Assembly (NCBI GenBank): GCA_937890245.1
Contig: CALACF010000005.1
Span: 1-12,772, forward strand
Source of the DNA: an uncultured Flavobacteriales bacterium
Lineage (GTDB): Bacteria; Bacteroidota; Bacteroidia; Flavobacteriales_D; Sanyastnellaceae
Length of the DNA stretch: 12,772 nt
Direction of reading: 5' to 3'
Made by a program: the position numbers and the translations under genes. A model generated the notes under the pieces. The model was given only the letters and a program-made list of their open reading frames with translations, did not search any database and was not told the origin of the DNA. How positions within the stretch are numbered: the first letter of the stretch is position 1; every line of letters starts with the position of its first letter. Positions 5,685 to 12,634 of the stretch are shown here, one piece after another.

Positions 5685-8321
5685 ATGTCGGGACTATTTA
5701 AAAGCACGGACCTGGAGCGCATAGAGGAATTGCGAGCAGCGTTGCACGCACACAATCGTCGTTACTACATCGAAGCGACGCAGAGCATTTCCGACCGGGA
5801 ATTCGACCGATTGCTCGAGGAATTGGCATCGTTGGAAGCCCAGCACCCCGAGGCCTACGATCCCAATTCTCCCACCCAGCGGGTAGGTGGCGGCGTGACA
5901 TCCCAATTCGAAAAGGTCCACCACCAGCGCCCGATGCTCTCGCTGGCCAATTCCTATGATGTCGGCGAAGTGGAAGCCTGGGCCGCGCGCGCAGCAAAAG
6001 GCTTGCCCGAGGGTGAAATCGCGCAATATGTGATGGAGCTGAAGTACGACGGCGTTGCGATTTCACTGCGGTACGAGGCAGGGGCGCTTGTACAGGCTTT
6101 GACCCGGGGTGACGGAAAAATGGGCGAGGACATCACGACAAATGTGCGGACGATCCGGTCGGTTCCACTACAACTGAGCGCAGATGCTCCAGATTTGTTG
6201 GAGGTCCGAGGGGAAATCGTAATGCCCTTTGCAGCATTCGAAGCATTGAACGCGCGCCGCGCAGCGGCTGGAGAAGAGCTGTATGCAAATCCGCGGAACA
6301 CCGCTGCCGGCACCTTGAAAAGCCAGAAGAGCAGCGTGGTGGCCGAGCGCGGCTTGTCGTGCTTCATCTACGAGGTGCTCGTTGATGATGTTGGTGAGGC
6401 TGGCAAATCGAGCGCAGCTGGCACGTCGAGCGCAGCCTGGTCCAAACACAGCGAGGCGGTTCGGGCGGCGGCCGGTTGGGGCTTCCAAACACCCTACAAG
6501 ATTGAGCGGGCCATCGATACGGCCGACAGCGTCGAGGCGGTGATGGCGTACATCGCGCATTGGGATGAGAAGCGTTCGGATTTGGGCTTTGCAACGGATG
6601 GCGTTGTGATGAAGCTCGACGACTTCGGGCAGCGGAAAGTGCTGGGAAGTACGGCGAAGTCGCCGCGTTGGGCGATTGCGTATAAGTTTGAAACTGAGCG
6701 TGGTGAGACGCGTCTGATCGACATTCACTACCAGGTGGGCCGCACAGGGAAAATCACCCCCGTAGCAAATCTTGAGGCCGTCTTGGTGGCGGGCACGACG
6801 ATCCGCCGCGCCTCGCTCCACAACGAGGACCAGATCCGTGGGCTCGACCTGCGCATCGGCGATTGGGTATATGTGGAAAAGGGTGGTGAGATCATTCCCA
6901 AGGTGGTGGGCGTGGATTTGCAGCGCCGGCTGCCCGAGGCGCTGGAGTACGTTTACGCAACGTGCTGTCCTGATTGTGAGACCGAGTTGGTGAAGGCTGA
7001 GGGTGAGGCGCATCATTATTGTCCGAACGCAGCGGGTTGTCCCGAGCAGGTCAAGGGGCGCATCAGCCATTTTGTCTCTCGCAATGCGATGAACATCGAC
7101 GGGATTGGGCCAGAGACCGTGGAGCTCTTGTATGACCACGGAGTCCTCAACGATGTCGGTGATTTGTATGATTTGATGGGGCCGCTTGCCGAAAAAGGGT
7201 GGAACAAGCGGTTTTTAAGCTTTGCCCTGCCGGCCAAGGAGCCGACGGAATTGGATGGCCTGGCGCGGGTTTTGCATGCGCTGGCCAATTGGTTCCACCG
7301 GACAGCGAAGGGGGGACGTACCGCTGGTGGCAACGCGGTGCAGGGGAGTTGGATGCGTGCGTTGGCGGCTGACATGCTTGGCGAGGAAGCGCGGGACCTT
7401 GAAACGGGGGAATCGCCAACGGCCAAGGAGTTGAAGGCGATTGAAGGGGTCCGGGCTTCGAACTGGTTTGCGCGCTTGTTTGAAGGTAGAACGTCAGTTG
7501 ACTGGCGTACAGCCCTACGTGAGGCCCTCGCTGATTCGCTGGGGCTTGCCGAAGGCTTGTGCGCCCAAGATGTGGTGTGGCCTGATGAATGGGTGGCTGA
7601 TTTGGGTGTCGAGCCCGAAGCGGAGACTGCTGCTGGTGGAGGGCTGGGCCAGCTGCTGGCAGGCGAATTGGCTGCTGGCGGCGAGGTGTGGACCTGGGCT
7701 GAGGTACAGGCCCTGCTCATGTTGCTCGAACGCCTATCGCCGCGCAACCGCCAAACCTTGGGTGAGGTCGAGGCAGGCAAGTTGAGCCGAAGTTTGAAGA
7801 CGTCCTGCGAACGCCCGGTTTCGAAGCTGCTCTTCGGGATTGGCATTCGGCACATCGGCACTGAGGCTGCGTCGCTGCTGATGCGCGAGACCGGGGTGAT
7901 GCAGGCTTTGAAGACCGCCGATGTCGAGCGCTTGGAGGGCATCGATGGCATCGGGCCCGAAATGGCTGAGAGTGTGGTGAAGTGGATGGCAGATGATGCC
8001 AATCTTAAGCTACTCAGTCGACTCGAAGCGGCCGAACTTGAATTGGTATATGTCGAAAAAGTCGTGGACAGCACAGCTCCATTGGCCGGAAAGTCAATCG
8101 TCATGACCGGATCGCACGAAATCGGTCGACGGGAGCTCAAGGAAATATTGGAAGCAGCAGGGGCGAAAGTCCTGTCCGGAGTGTCGGCGAAAGTTGACAT
8201 TTTACTCGCTGGCGAAAAAGCCGGTTCAAAACGCAAAAAAGCAGAGGCATTGGGGGTAGAAATACTCGACCTTGCTGGATTCAAAATCGCATACCCAGAT
8301 GTCAAAATTTTTAGCGCTTGA
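5685..8321 (+). CDS. ligA: NAD-dependent DNA ligase LigA with a large internal insertion
   Basis: An 878-residue NAD-dependent ligase that seals nicks in replication and repair. In order: the NAD-binding Ia domain (about 1-70, ending SPTQRVGGG), then the nucleotidyltransferase domain with adenylated K120 in MELKYDG. RGE is at 175-177, DGVVMKLD at 305-312 and K334 in WAIAYKF. Next come the OB fold, a four-cysteine zinc finger (C428, C431, C446, C452), the HhH region (from about 468) and a BRCT domain (about 798-870). All catalytic motifs are present, so it should be functional. Typical LigA is near 670 residues; the excess is mostly one insertion around 500-695, between DLYDL and the GIGIRHIG block. 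A smaller Ala/Ser-rich loop sits at 240-255. The start is 6 bp after prmC. The 3' end overlaps the exonuclease start by 23 bp. Confidence 0.95.
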   Translation: MSGLFKSTDLERIEELRAALHAHNRRYYIEATQSISDREFDRLLEELASLEAQHPEAYDPNSPTQRVGGGVTSQFEKVHHQRPMLSLANSYDVGEVEAWAARAAKGLPEGEIAQYVMELKYDGVAISLRYEAGALVQALTRGDGKMGEDITTNVRTIRSVPLQLSADAPDLLEVRGEIVMPFAAFEALNARRAAAGEELYANPRNTAAGTLKSQKSSVVAERGLSCFIYEVLVDDVGEAGKSSAAGTSSAAWSKHSEAVRAAAGWGFQTPYKIERAIDTADSVEAVMAYIAHWDEKRSDLGFATDGVVMKLDDFGQRKVLGSTAKSPRWAIAYKFETERGETRLIDIHYQVGRTGKITPVANLEAVLVAGTTIRRASLHNEDQIRGLDLRIGDWVYVEKGGEIIPKVVGVDLQRRLPEALEYVYATCCPDCETELVKAEGEAHHYCPNAAGCPEQVKGRISHFVSRNAMNIDGIGPETVELLYDHGVLNDVGDLYDLMGPLAEKGWNKRFLSFALPAKEPTELDGLARVLHALANWFHRTAKGGRTAGGNAVQGSWMRALAADMLGEEARDLETGESPTAKELKAIEGVRASNWFARLFEGRTSVDWRTALREALADSLGLAEGLCAQDVVWPDEWVADLGVEPEAETAAGGGLGQLLAGELAAGGEVWTWAEVQALLMLLERLSPRNRQTLGEVEAGKLSRSLKTSCERPVSKLLFGIGIRHIGTEAASLLMRETGVMQALKTADVERLEGIDGIGPEMAESVVKWMADDANLKLLSRLEAAELELVYVEKVVDSTAPLAGKSIVMTGSHEIGRRELKEILEAAGAKVLSGVSAKVDILLAGEKAGSKRKKAEALGVEILDLAGFKIAYPDVKIFSA
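6408..6443 (+). repeat. 18-bp in-frame tandem duplication in LigA loop
   Basis: Two 18-bp units, 6408-6425 and 6426-6443, share their first 11 bases exactly (13 of 18 overall). They encode SSAAGT and SSAAWS at LigA residues 242-253. The segment is a small Ala/Ser-rich loop in the nucleotidyltransferase domain, longer than I recall for typical LigA. Confidence 0.6.
7182..7770 (+). other. Unrecognised insertion of about 190 residues inside LigA
   Basis: This segment encodes LigA residues about 500-695. In usual LigA proteins the DLYDL segment is followed within a few tens of residues by a helix leading to the LGIRHVG block. Here the equivalent resumption is about EAGKLSRSLKTSCERPVSKLLFGIGIRHIG (from 696). 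The insert stays open in the ligA frame and looks mostly helical, rich in Ala, Leu, Gly and Glu with several Trp (for example ANWFHRT, SNWFARLFEG, VVWPDEWVADLG). It has no cysteine pairs, nuclease signature or intein splice residues that I can see. Boundaries are approximate and I do not recognise the fold. Confidence 0.7.
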
Positions 8322-8805
8322 TTTGGAGGCTGCCACCTCGCAGTTTGGCAACATCTGTGAGATCGGTTGCGTGATTTTTGATCAAGGCGTCGAAGTTTGG
8401 TCTTACGAGAGCTTGGTAAAGCCCATCACGCCTGAGTTCGGAAAATGGCAGGGATGGAATTTGCCGTACAAGTTGGCCGATATAATGAAGGCACCAGATT
8501 TTGAAGAGGTCTGGGGCGAAATCATGGAGGAGGGGATGGGGCTTCCGATCGTCGCGCACAATGCCATACAAGTCGAGCGTCGCCATTTGCTGGCGGCCTT
8601 CGATCACATCGACAAGCGGCGCTGGGGACGAGATTTGGAATTTGTCTGCAGCTTGGAAAATGCTCGACTCGCTTGGCCGTTGCTGCCGAAGCACGGGTTG
8701 AAGCCCTTGTGTAAGGAGCTTGACATCGAACTCGATCACCACAAAGCTTTGAGTGACGCTCGCGCCTGTGGAGAAGTGTTGCTGCGCTCGGGCGCTCGGA
8801 TTTAG
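8299..8805 (+). CDS. DnaQ-like (DEDDh-type) 3'-5' exonuclease, motif II aspartate missing
   Basis: A 168-residue protein of the RNase H-like DnaQ exonuclease family, cytoplasmic, presumably acting on 3' ends of DNA or RNA. Motif I is LALDLEAA with D8 and E10. Motif III is HKALSDA with H148 and D153. Motif II normally reads HNxxFD, but here it is VAHNAIQVERRHL: V92 stands where the metal-binding Asp is expected and E93 is next to it. The middle of the protein (EFVCSLENARLAWP) matches the family pattern of small stand-alone Bacteroidota exonucleases as I recall it. The ATG at 8299 was preferred over a TTG at 8272 because it starts right before motif I. It overlaps ligA by 23 bp in another frame, which implies coupling with the ligase. 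The activity is uncertain because of motif II. It could be a DNA proofreading-like enzyme or an oligoribonuclease-like enzyme. Confidence 0.85.
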   Translation: MSKFLALDLEAATSQFGNICEIGCVIFDQGVEVWSYESLVKPITPEFGKWQGWNLPYKLADIMKAPDFEEVWGEIMEEGMGLPIVAHNAIQVERRHLLAAFDHIDKRRWGRDLEFVCSLENARLAWPLLPKHGLKPLCKELDIELDHHKALSDARACGEVLLRSGARI

Positions 8806-8850
8806 CGTGGCAGCTCGGATTTAGCGCCAGCGCTCGGATTTAATCGCGCG
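8794..8850. repeat. Three 19-bp tandem repeats joining two convergent genes
   Basis: Units 8794-8812, 8813-8831 and 8832-8850 each begin GCTCGGATTTA and then diverge; units 1 and 2 share their first 14 bases. Unit 1 encodes the exonuclease C-terminus and its TAG stop (8803-8805). Unit 3 contains the TAA stop of the minus-strand nucleotidyltransferase (8842-8840). The junction also holds a short hairpin, AGCG-CCAG-CGCT, at 8823-8834. I see no run of T beside it, so it is a weak terminator candidate at best. The whole 34-bp gap between the convergent genes lies within the repeat. Confidence 0.8.
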
Positions 8851-9664
8851 CGCCAGGCCGCAGCCCTTGCTCAACTTCAGCAATGTCTTCGGGGCGTGTC
8901 AAATCGAGGAACCGTCCGGAAAAGGGAATGCAGGCCAGCTTGCCTGGATGCTGCCTTGACCAGCGAAGCATGGCGGTGGGCAGTTCTTTTTCGTCTCGCT
9001 CAGGATTTATCGGACAGCTGTGGACTGATTGAAGGAATGCTTCATACCCGAGAGAAAATAGGTTCATCGAAACCCGCACCGTACCGGCGGCCGTTCGGGA
9101 CGCCTCAATTTCTACGTCGGAAGGTTTTTCAACGATGTCCGTAAGTCGATTTCCAGCGTCGGTGTGGATGACGGCAAAGCCACGCGTTCGATCTGCGGGC
9201 AAGCCCAGCCCTGCGCTGTCAAAGGCCAGGAGCGCCCCCTGCGATGTCGCCCCAAACAACGCGCTGAAGGCGCCCGTGGGAGGGAGGTTGTCTCCGTTGC
9301 ACACAGCCACGCACTGACCGGCCCAATCCGGCCGTGATTCCAAGCCACAAGCCACTGCATGGGCCGTTCCCATCGGCTTATCCCGCCCCTCGATCAGTGG
9401 CTGAATTGCATATGTAATCTTCAGTTTTTCAAGCGGATGCGCATTGAAATATTGCATGGTCACTTCGTCGATCGGATGCACGACAACGCAAACGTCCGTG
9501 CAACCTTCCGCGCGCAATTGCCGCAAAAGAATGGCCAGAAATGGTATTTGCTCCAAGCCCACTCGCCCAATGCCAATCAGCGTCATGGCCTTCGGCCTTC
9601 TTCGCGGGTCGGCCTTCATCCGCGATCCAAGCCCCGCAGCCAAAATGATGGTCGGATTCGGCAC
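8840..9664 (-). CDS. Sugar-1-phosphate nucleotidyltransferase (NTP_transferase family)
   Basis: A 274-residue enzyme predicted to convert a sugar 1-phosphate and an NTP into an NDP-sugar and pyrophosphate in the cytoplasm. It has the N-terminal nucleotide-binding signature LAAGLGSRMK (8-17) followed by RRRPKAM with K25. KPMGTAHAV is at 96-104, the metal-binding aspartate is in NGDNL (123-127), and EKP (179-181) and DLTRPEDIAEVE (254-265) follow, all typical of the RmlA/GalU-like fold. There is no C-terminal left-handed helix domain as in GlmU. The start is GTG at 9664-9662, because the next Met (M16) lies inside the signature loop. It begins 2 bp after the kinase stop and is the last gene of the three-gene operon. 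The adjacent kinase presumably supplies its sugar 1-phosphate. The nucleotide and sugar specificity cannot be read from the sequence. Confidence 0.88.
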   Translation of the reverse strand: MPNPTIILAAGLGSRMKADPRRRPKAMTLIGIGRVGLEQIPFLAILLRQLRAEGCTDVCVVVHPIDEVTMQYFNAHPLEKLKITYAIQPLIEGRDKPMGTAHAVACGLESRPDWAGQCVAVCNGDNLPPTGAFSALFGATSQGALLAFDSAGLGLPADRTRGFAVIHTDAGNRLTDIVEKPSDVEIEASRTAAGTVRVSMNLFSLGYEAFLQSVHSCPINPERDEKELPTAMLRWSRQHPGKLACIPFSGRFLDLTRPEDIAEVEQGLRPGARD

Positions 9665-9666
9665 AA

Positions 9667-10740
9667 TCAGTCGATTTTGATAACGGCGCCGCCGTCCGGG
9701 CGAACTTGAACGGTGCGCACCGCTCCGGCCTCAGCCATGGATTCAGAGGCTGCCAGCAAGGCGGCTTGATCTTCGGGCTGGAACCAGGCAAACATACAGC
9801 CCCCGCCGCCCGAGCCATTGATCTTCGCTCCGAGGGCGTCGGATGCGCGCGCAGCAGCGCAGAGTCCGTCAATTTTTTCGGTGCTGACCTCGAGGTGTTC
9901 GGATAGCATCCGATGGTGCTCGTTCATCCGTTTTCCCAATGCGATTCGCTCGGCGGGGCTGCTGAGTCCGGCCGAGAGTTTGGCGGATGCCTCCTCTTCG
10001 ATGGCCTTATTGACTGCTGTGGCCGTACTGAGATTGGAGCCGCTCCGGTCTGTGTTGCAGCGGGCCAACACGGCCTGCGTGTCTTTGGGCACGCCCGAGT
10101 CGCCGAGCAAGAAGTTGCCGAGCCCTTCGAGCGTGAGCGGGTCAACTTTTCCGTTGGCGTGAACACGGTTGAGGCCACCGTGGGCGATGGCCTGGTGGTC
10201 CATGCGCCCGCCCGCTTCGTCGAAATGCAAGACTTCCGCACGGTGCGCCGCTGTGACGAGGGCCGCAGGCGACAGTTCTACGTCAGCCATCCGCGCCAAG
10301 GCCAGCGTCCAAGCGCTAATCAAGGCGGTCGACGAGCTACAGCCCGCTTGAACCGGGACGTCACTTTCGATGAGCGCATCCCAGCCGCAGGGCCAGGACC
10401 AGCCCAATACCCGGCCTTCGATCAGGGCGGCCAGCAAATGGTCGTTGCGCTCTCCTTGCGAAGCCGATCCTTCGGGGCGCACAGAGCTGGGAAGGGCGTC
10501 CAATGCATAGCTTGCGCTGAGACCCAATGCGGGACTTGACCAGCAGGCCAAACGGTCTTTTCTGGGCGTGAATCGAATGCGACATCTCAAGTCGATGGCC
10601 ATCACCACTGCGGGCCATCCCAGATAATCTTGGTGCTCGCCAAAAAGACAAATACGTCCCGGTGCGGAGGCCTCAAATGCCGACCAGCGCTTGCCCAGCT
10701 GGCCATCCTTGCCCTCGTGGCCATCTTTGACGGAGCTCAT
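9667..10740 (-). CDS. GHMP-family sugar kinase, galactokinase-like
   Basis: A 357-residue GHMP kinase predicted to phosphorylate a sugar at C1 with ATP. Motif 1 is APGRICLFGEHQDYLG (26-41), a variant of the galactokinase signature GEHTDY. Motif 2, the phosphate loop, is PVQAGCSSSTAL (129-140), and motif 3 is AKINGSGGGGCMF (305-317). GGRMDHQ places the likely catalytic base at D181, and R29 matches the second catalytic residue of galactokinases. E35, H36 and D38, which contact the sugar in galactokinases, are kept, so a galactose-like hexose is plausible. Glucuronate-, heptose- or fucose-type GHMP kinases remain possible. A polar N-terminal extension of about 20 residues contains a KDGHEG/KDGQLG duplication. 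The ATG overlaps the symporter stop in ATGA (4 bp), and the nucleotidyltransferase starts 2 bp downstream. Operonic expression is very likely. Confidence 0.88.
   Translation of the reverse strand: MSSVKDGHEGKDGQLGKRWSAFEASAPGRICLFGEHQDYLGWPAVVMAIDLRCRIRFTPRKDRLACWSSPALGLSASYALDALPSSVRPEGSASQGERNDHLLAALIEGRVLGWSWPCGWDALIESDVPVQAGCSSSTALISAWTLALARMADVELSPAALVTAAHRAEVLHFDEAGGRMDHQAIAHGGLNRVHANGKVDPLTLEGLGNFLLGDSGVPKDTQAVLARCNTDRSGSNLSTATAVNKAIEEEASAKLSAGLSSPAERIALGKRMNEHHRMLSEHLEVSTEKIDGLCAAARASDALGAKINGSGGGGCMFAWFQPEDQAALLAASESMAEAGAVRTVQVRPDGGAVIKID
10693..10728 (-). repeat. 18-bp in-frame tandem duplication at kinase N-terminus
   Basis: Two 18-bp units, 10711-10728 and 10693-10710, match at 14 of 18 bases and encode KDGHEG and KDGQLG in the polar N-terminal extension ahead of the catalytic fold of the GHMP kinase. 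Confidence 0.65.
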
Positions 10741-12509
10741 GGTCGGATGCGCAGGATGCCAGCAACACTAAGTCCGGCCAGTCCCCAGAGAAGCCCCCCT
10801 TCAAGCGACTGCCCATAGAGTAGAAGGCCCGTTCCCATGAGCGCGCTGTACACGCCCACGCAGCCGATGAATGCGCCCAGAACTTGCCGCGGGACGCCCC
10901 AGCTTGTATCGCCAGCAGCTGAATTGGCCTCGTCAGAGAAACGCTTCCAACCGGGACCGCCAGGGCGAACCTTGGCCACAAACCCACGCAGCACCTCCTC
11001 CGATTCGCCCCGACTGAAAAAAGCCGCCGTCAGCCAGATGGTCGTCGTCAAACCGGCGCCCAAAACCAGCTTCTGCCAGTCCTCCATCGCAACGCCACCC
11101 ACCGCGTCGTGGACGAAGGTGAAATAGGCTGCCACCACGAGTGATCCACCCATGGCCACCAGCTCGGTGACCGCTGAAATGCGCCACCAGAACCAGCGCA
11201 GAATAAACAAGCCTCCGGTTCCAGCACCGATCAAAAGCAGCAGCTGGAAAGCTTGGCCTGCATCGCGCAACATCAAGCCGAGCCCCGCGCCCAGCACCAG
11301 CGAAATCGCGGTGGCCACCTGTCCCGCCCGCACCCGCGCACGTTCGCTGGCCTCAGGCCGAATGAAACGGCCCCAAAAATCGTGCACGATATAACTCGCA
11401 CCCAAATTCAATTGCGTGCTCATCGTAGACATAAAAGCAGCCAACAATGAGGCCGCCACCAGCCCCAAAAGACCAGGAGGAAGCAGCGTCAGCATCGCTG
11501 GGTATGCCGCGTCGTCTCCGAGCTTGTCGGCTGCCAGGCCAGGGAAGGCCGCAGCCAAATCCGAGACTTCAGGGAATACAATCAACGACGCAAGCGCGAT
11601 CAAAATCCAGGGCCAGGGACGCAGAGCGTAATGCGCAATGTTGAAGAACAACGTGGCGGCCACGGCATGGTCTTCGTCCTTTGCCGAGAACATGCGCTGT
11701 GCGATATAGCCGCCGCCGCCGGGTTCGGCGCCGGGGTAATAGCTGGCCCACCATTGGACTGCAAGTGGAACGAGCATCACGGGAATCCATGCGGCGGGGT
11801 CCGAAAAATCGGGCATCAAATCCAGCTTGCCAACCACGGCAGGATGGGAGACGAGCTCGGCCAGCCCACCGATTTCAGGTAGACCCAAAATATGGATACA
11901 GGCCCACACCGAGCCAACCATGGCCAGGAAAAATTGGACGAAATCCGTCAAGATCACGGCTCGCAGACCGCCCAGCGTGCTGTACAAAAGTGTGATGGAG
12001 CAGGTCACCAGCAAGGTCAGCCAACCTGGCCAGCCCAGCAAAATGCTGCCGAGTTTGATCGCCGCCAAGCTCACGGTCGCCATGACCAGAACATTGAAGA
12101 CGAGCCCCAAATACAGCGCGCGAAATCCGCGCAAAAATGCAGCCGCCCGGCCGCCGTAGCGCAGTTCATAAAATTCCAAATCCGTCAGGACACCCGAACG
12201 CCGCCAAAGCCGCGCGTACACAAAAACGGTGAGCATGCCCGTCAATAGAAACGCCCACCAGGCCCAGTTGCCACTGACGCCTTGCGATCGCACCAAATCG
12301 GTTACAAGGTTTGGTGTGTCAGTAGAGAATGTTGTGGCCACCATGCTCACCCCGAGCAGCCACCACGGCATATTACGTCCTGCCAAAAAGAAGCTCGTAC
12401 TGTCCTTTCCCGCCGAACGAGACGACCACAAGCCAATGCCCAAGGCCAGCGCGAAATACCCACCAATTACAGCCCAATCCACTGTTTCCAATTGCACGAA
12501 TCCTTCCAT
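10737..12509 (-). CDS. Sodium:solute symporter (SSS family)
   Basis: A 590-residue inner-membrane protein of the LeuT-fold SSS family, predicted to import a solute, here probably a sugar, driven by sodium. Hydrophobic segments begin at 12-28 (WAVIGGYFALALGIGLW), and I count roughly 13-15 across the protein. The family signature LYSTLGGLRAVILTDFVQFF spans 175-194. A Bacteroidota-type AEPGGGGYIAQRM lies at 261-273. LLAAFMSTMSTQLN (355-368) supplies S361 and S364 near the expected sodium site. The long hydrophilic loop near 500-540 (VRPGGPGWKRF) and a final pair of segments complete it. The ATG at 12509 fits a short N-terminus before the first membrane segment. It is the first gene of the minus-strand operon, and its TGA overlaps the kinase ATG. 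Pairing with a sugar kinase and a nucleotidyltransferase points to sugar uptake, but the substrate is not determined. Confidence 0.92.
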   Translation of the reverse strand: MEGFVQLETVDWAVIGGYFALALGIGLWSSRSAGKDSTSFFLAGRNMPWWLLGVSMVATTFSTDTPNLVTDLVRSQGVSGNWAWWAFLLTGMLTVFVYARLWRRSGVLTDLEFYELRYGGRAAAFLRGFRALYLGLVFNVLVMATVSLAAIKLGSILLGWPGWLTLLVTCSITLLYSTLGGLRAVILTDFVQFFLAMVGSVWACIHILGLPEIGGLAELVSHPAVVGKLDLMPDFSDPAAWIPVMLVPLAVQWWASYYPGAEPGGGGYIAQRMFSAKDEDHAVAATLFFNIAHYALRPWPWILIALASLIVFPEVSDLAAAFPGLAADKLGDDAAYPAMLTLLPPGLLGLVAASLLAAFMSTMSTQLNLGASYIVHDFWGRFIRPEASERARVRAGQVATAISLVLGAGLGLMLRDAGQAFQLLLLIGAGTGGLFILRWFWWRISAVTELVAMGGSLVVAAYFTFVHDAVGGVAMEDWQKLVLGAGLTTTIWLTAAFFSRGESEEVLRGFVAKVRPGGPGWKRFSDEANSAAGDTSWGVPRQVLGAFIGCVGVYSALMGTGLLLYGQSLEGGLLWGLAGLSVAGILRIRP

Positions 12510-12634
12510 TGCGCAAGAATAGGCATCGCTGGCCGGACCTCACCAGTCATCCGCAACCGTGACCTTCGTCAGTATTGTGTGCCCGGAGGAAACTTGACCT
12601 AAATTGCCTCCGTTAGCCCAAATAGCTTACCAAA
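12510..12634. promoter_or_regulatory. Divergent intergenic region between symporter and secreted-protein genes
   Basis: This 125-bp spacer separates two divergently oriented genes, so it should carry promoters in both directions. I looked for the Bacteroidota pattern (TTG near -33, TAnnTTTG near -7) and found no convincing pair on either strand. The best plus-strand candidate is TTGACC at 12594 with TAGCTTAC at 12623-12630, but the spacing is too long. It contains one perfect inverted repeat, listed separately. Confidence 0.45.
12584..12612. promoter_or_regulatory. Candidate operator: CGGAGG/CCTCCG inverted repeat
   Basis: CGGAGG at 12584-12589 and CCTCCG at 12607-12612 form a perfect 6-bp inverted repeat separated by 17 bp in the divergent spacer. 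The 23-bp distance between half-site starts is about two helical turns, which would suit a dimeric regulator. It could also be a leader hairpin or chance. No regulator gene is in the window. Confidence 0.25.

Noticed and set aside
6168..7139. 323-codon minus-strand frame opposite ligA
   Set aside because: Same reason: no domain, and it lies opposite the ligase nucleotidyltransferase, OB and zinc-finger regions.
7182..7770. Intein inside LigA
   Set aside because: There is no Cys or Ser at a splice start, no terminal His-Asn and no homing endonuclease motif, and the boundaries do not fall at a conserved catalytic site.
8272..8298. TTG start for the exonuclease
   Set aside because: It would add nine residues out of frame within the end of ligA; the ATG at 8299 directly precedes motif I, as is usual for the family.
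7016..8305. 429-codon open frame on the minus strand opposite ligA
   Set aside because: It is a shadow of the ligA codon pattern: Ser/Pro/Arg-rich translation, no recognisable domain, and it fully overlaps conserved LigA motifs.
8823..8834. Intrinsic terminator between the convergent operons
   Set aside because: The stem is only 4 bp and there is no T-run on either side, so it is reported only as part of the repeat.
9913..10539. 208-codon plus-strand frame opposite the GHMP kinase
   Set aside because: It is antisense to conserved kinase motifs, with no supporting start context or domain.
12514..12521. Minus-strand TATTCTTG as a Bacteroidota -7 element for the symporter
   Set aside because: It matches TAnnTTTG except for one base, but lies only 4 bp before the ATG and has no TTG element at the right distance upstream.
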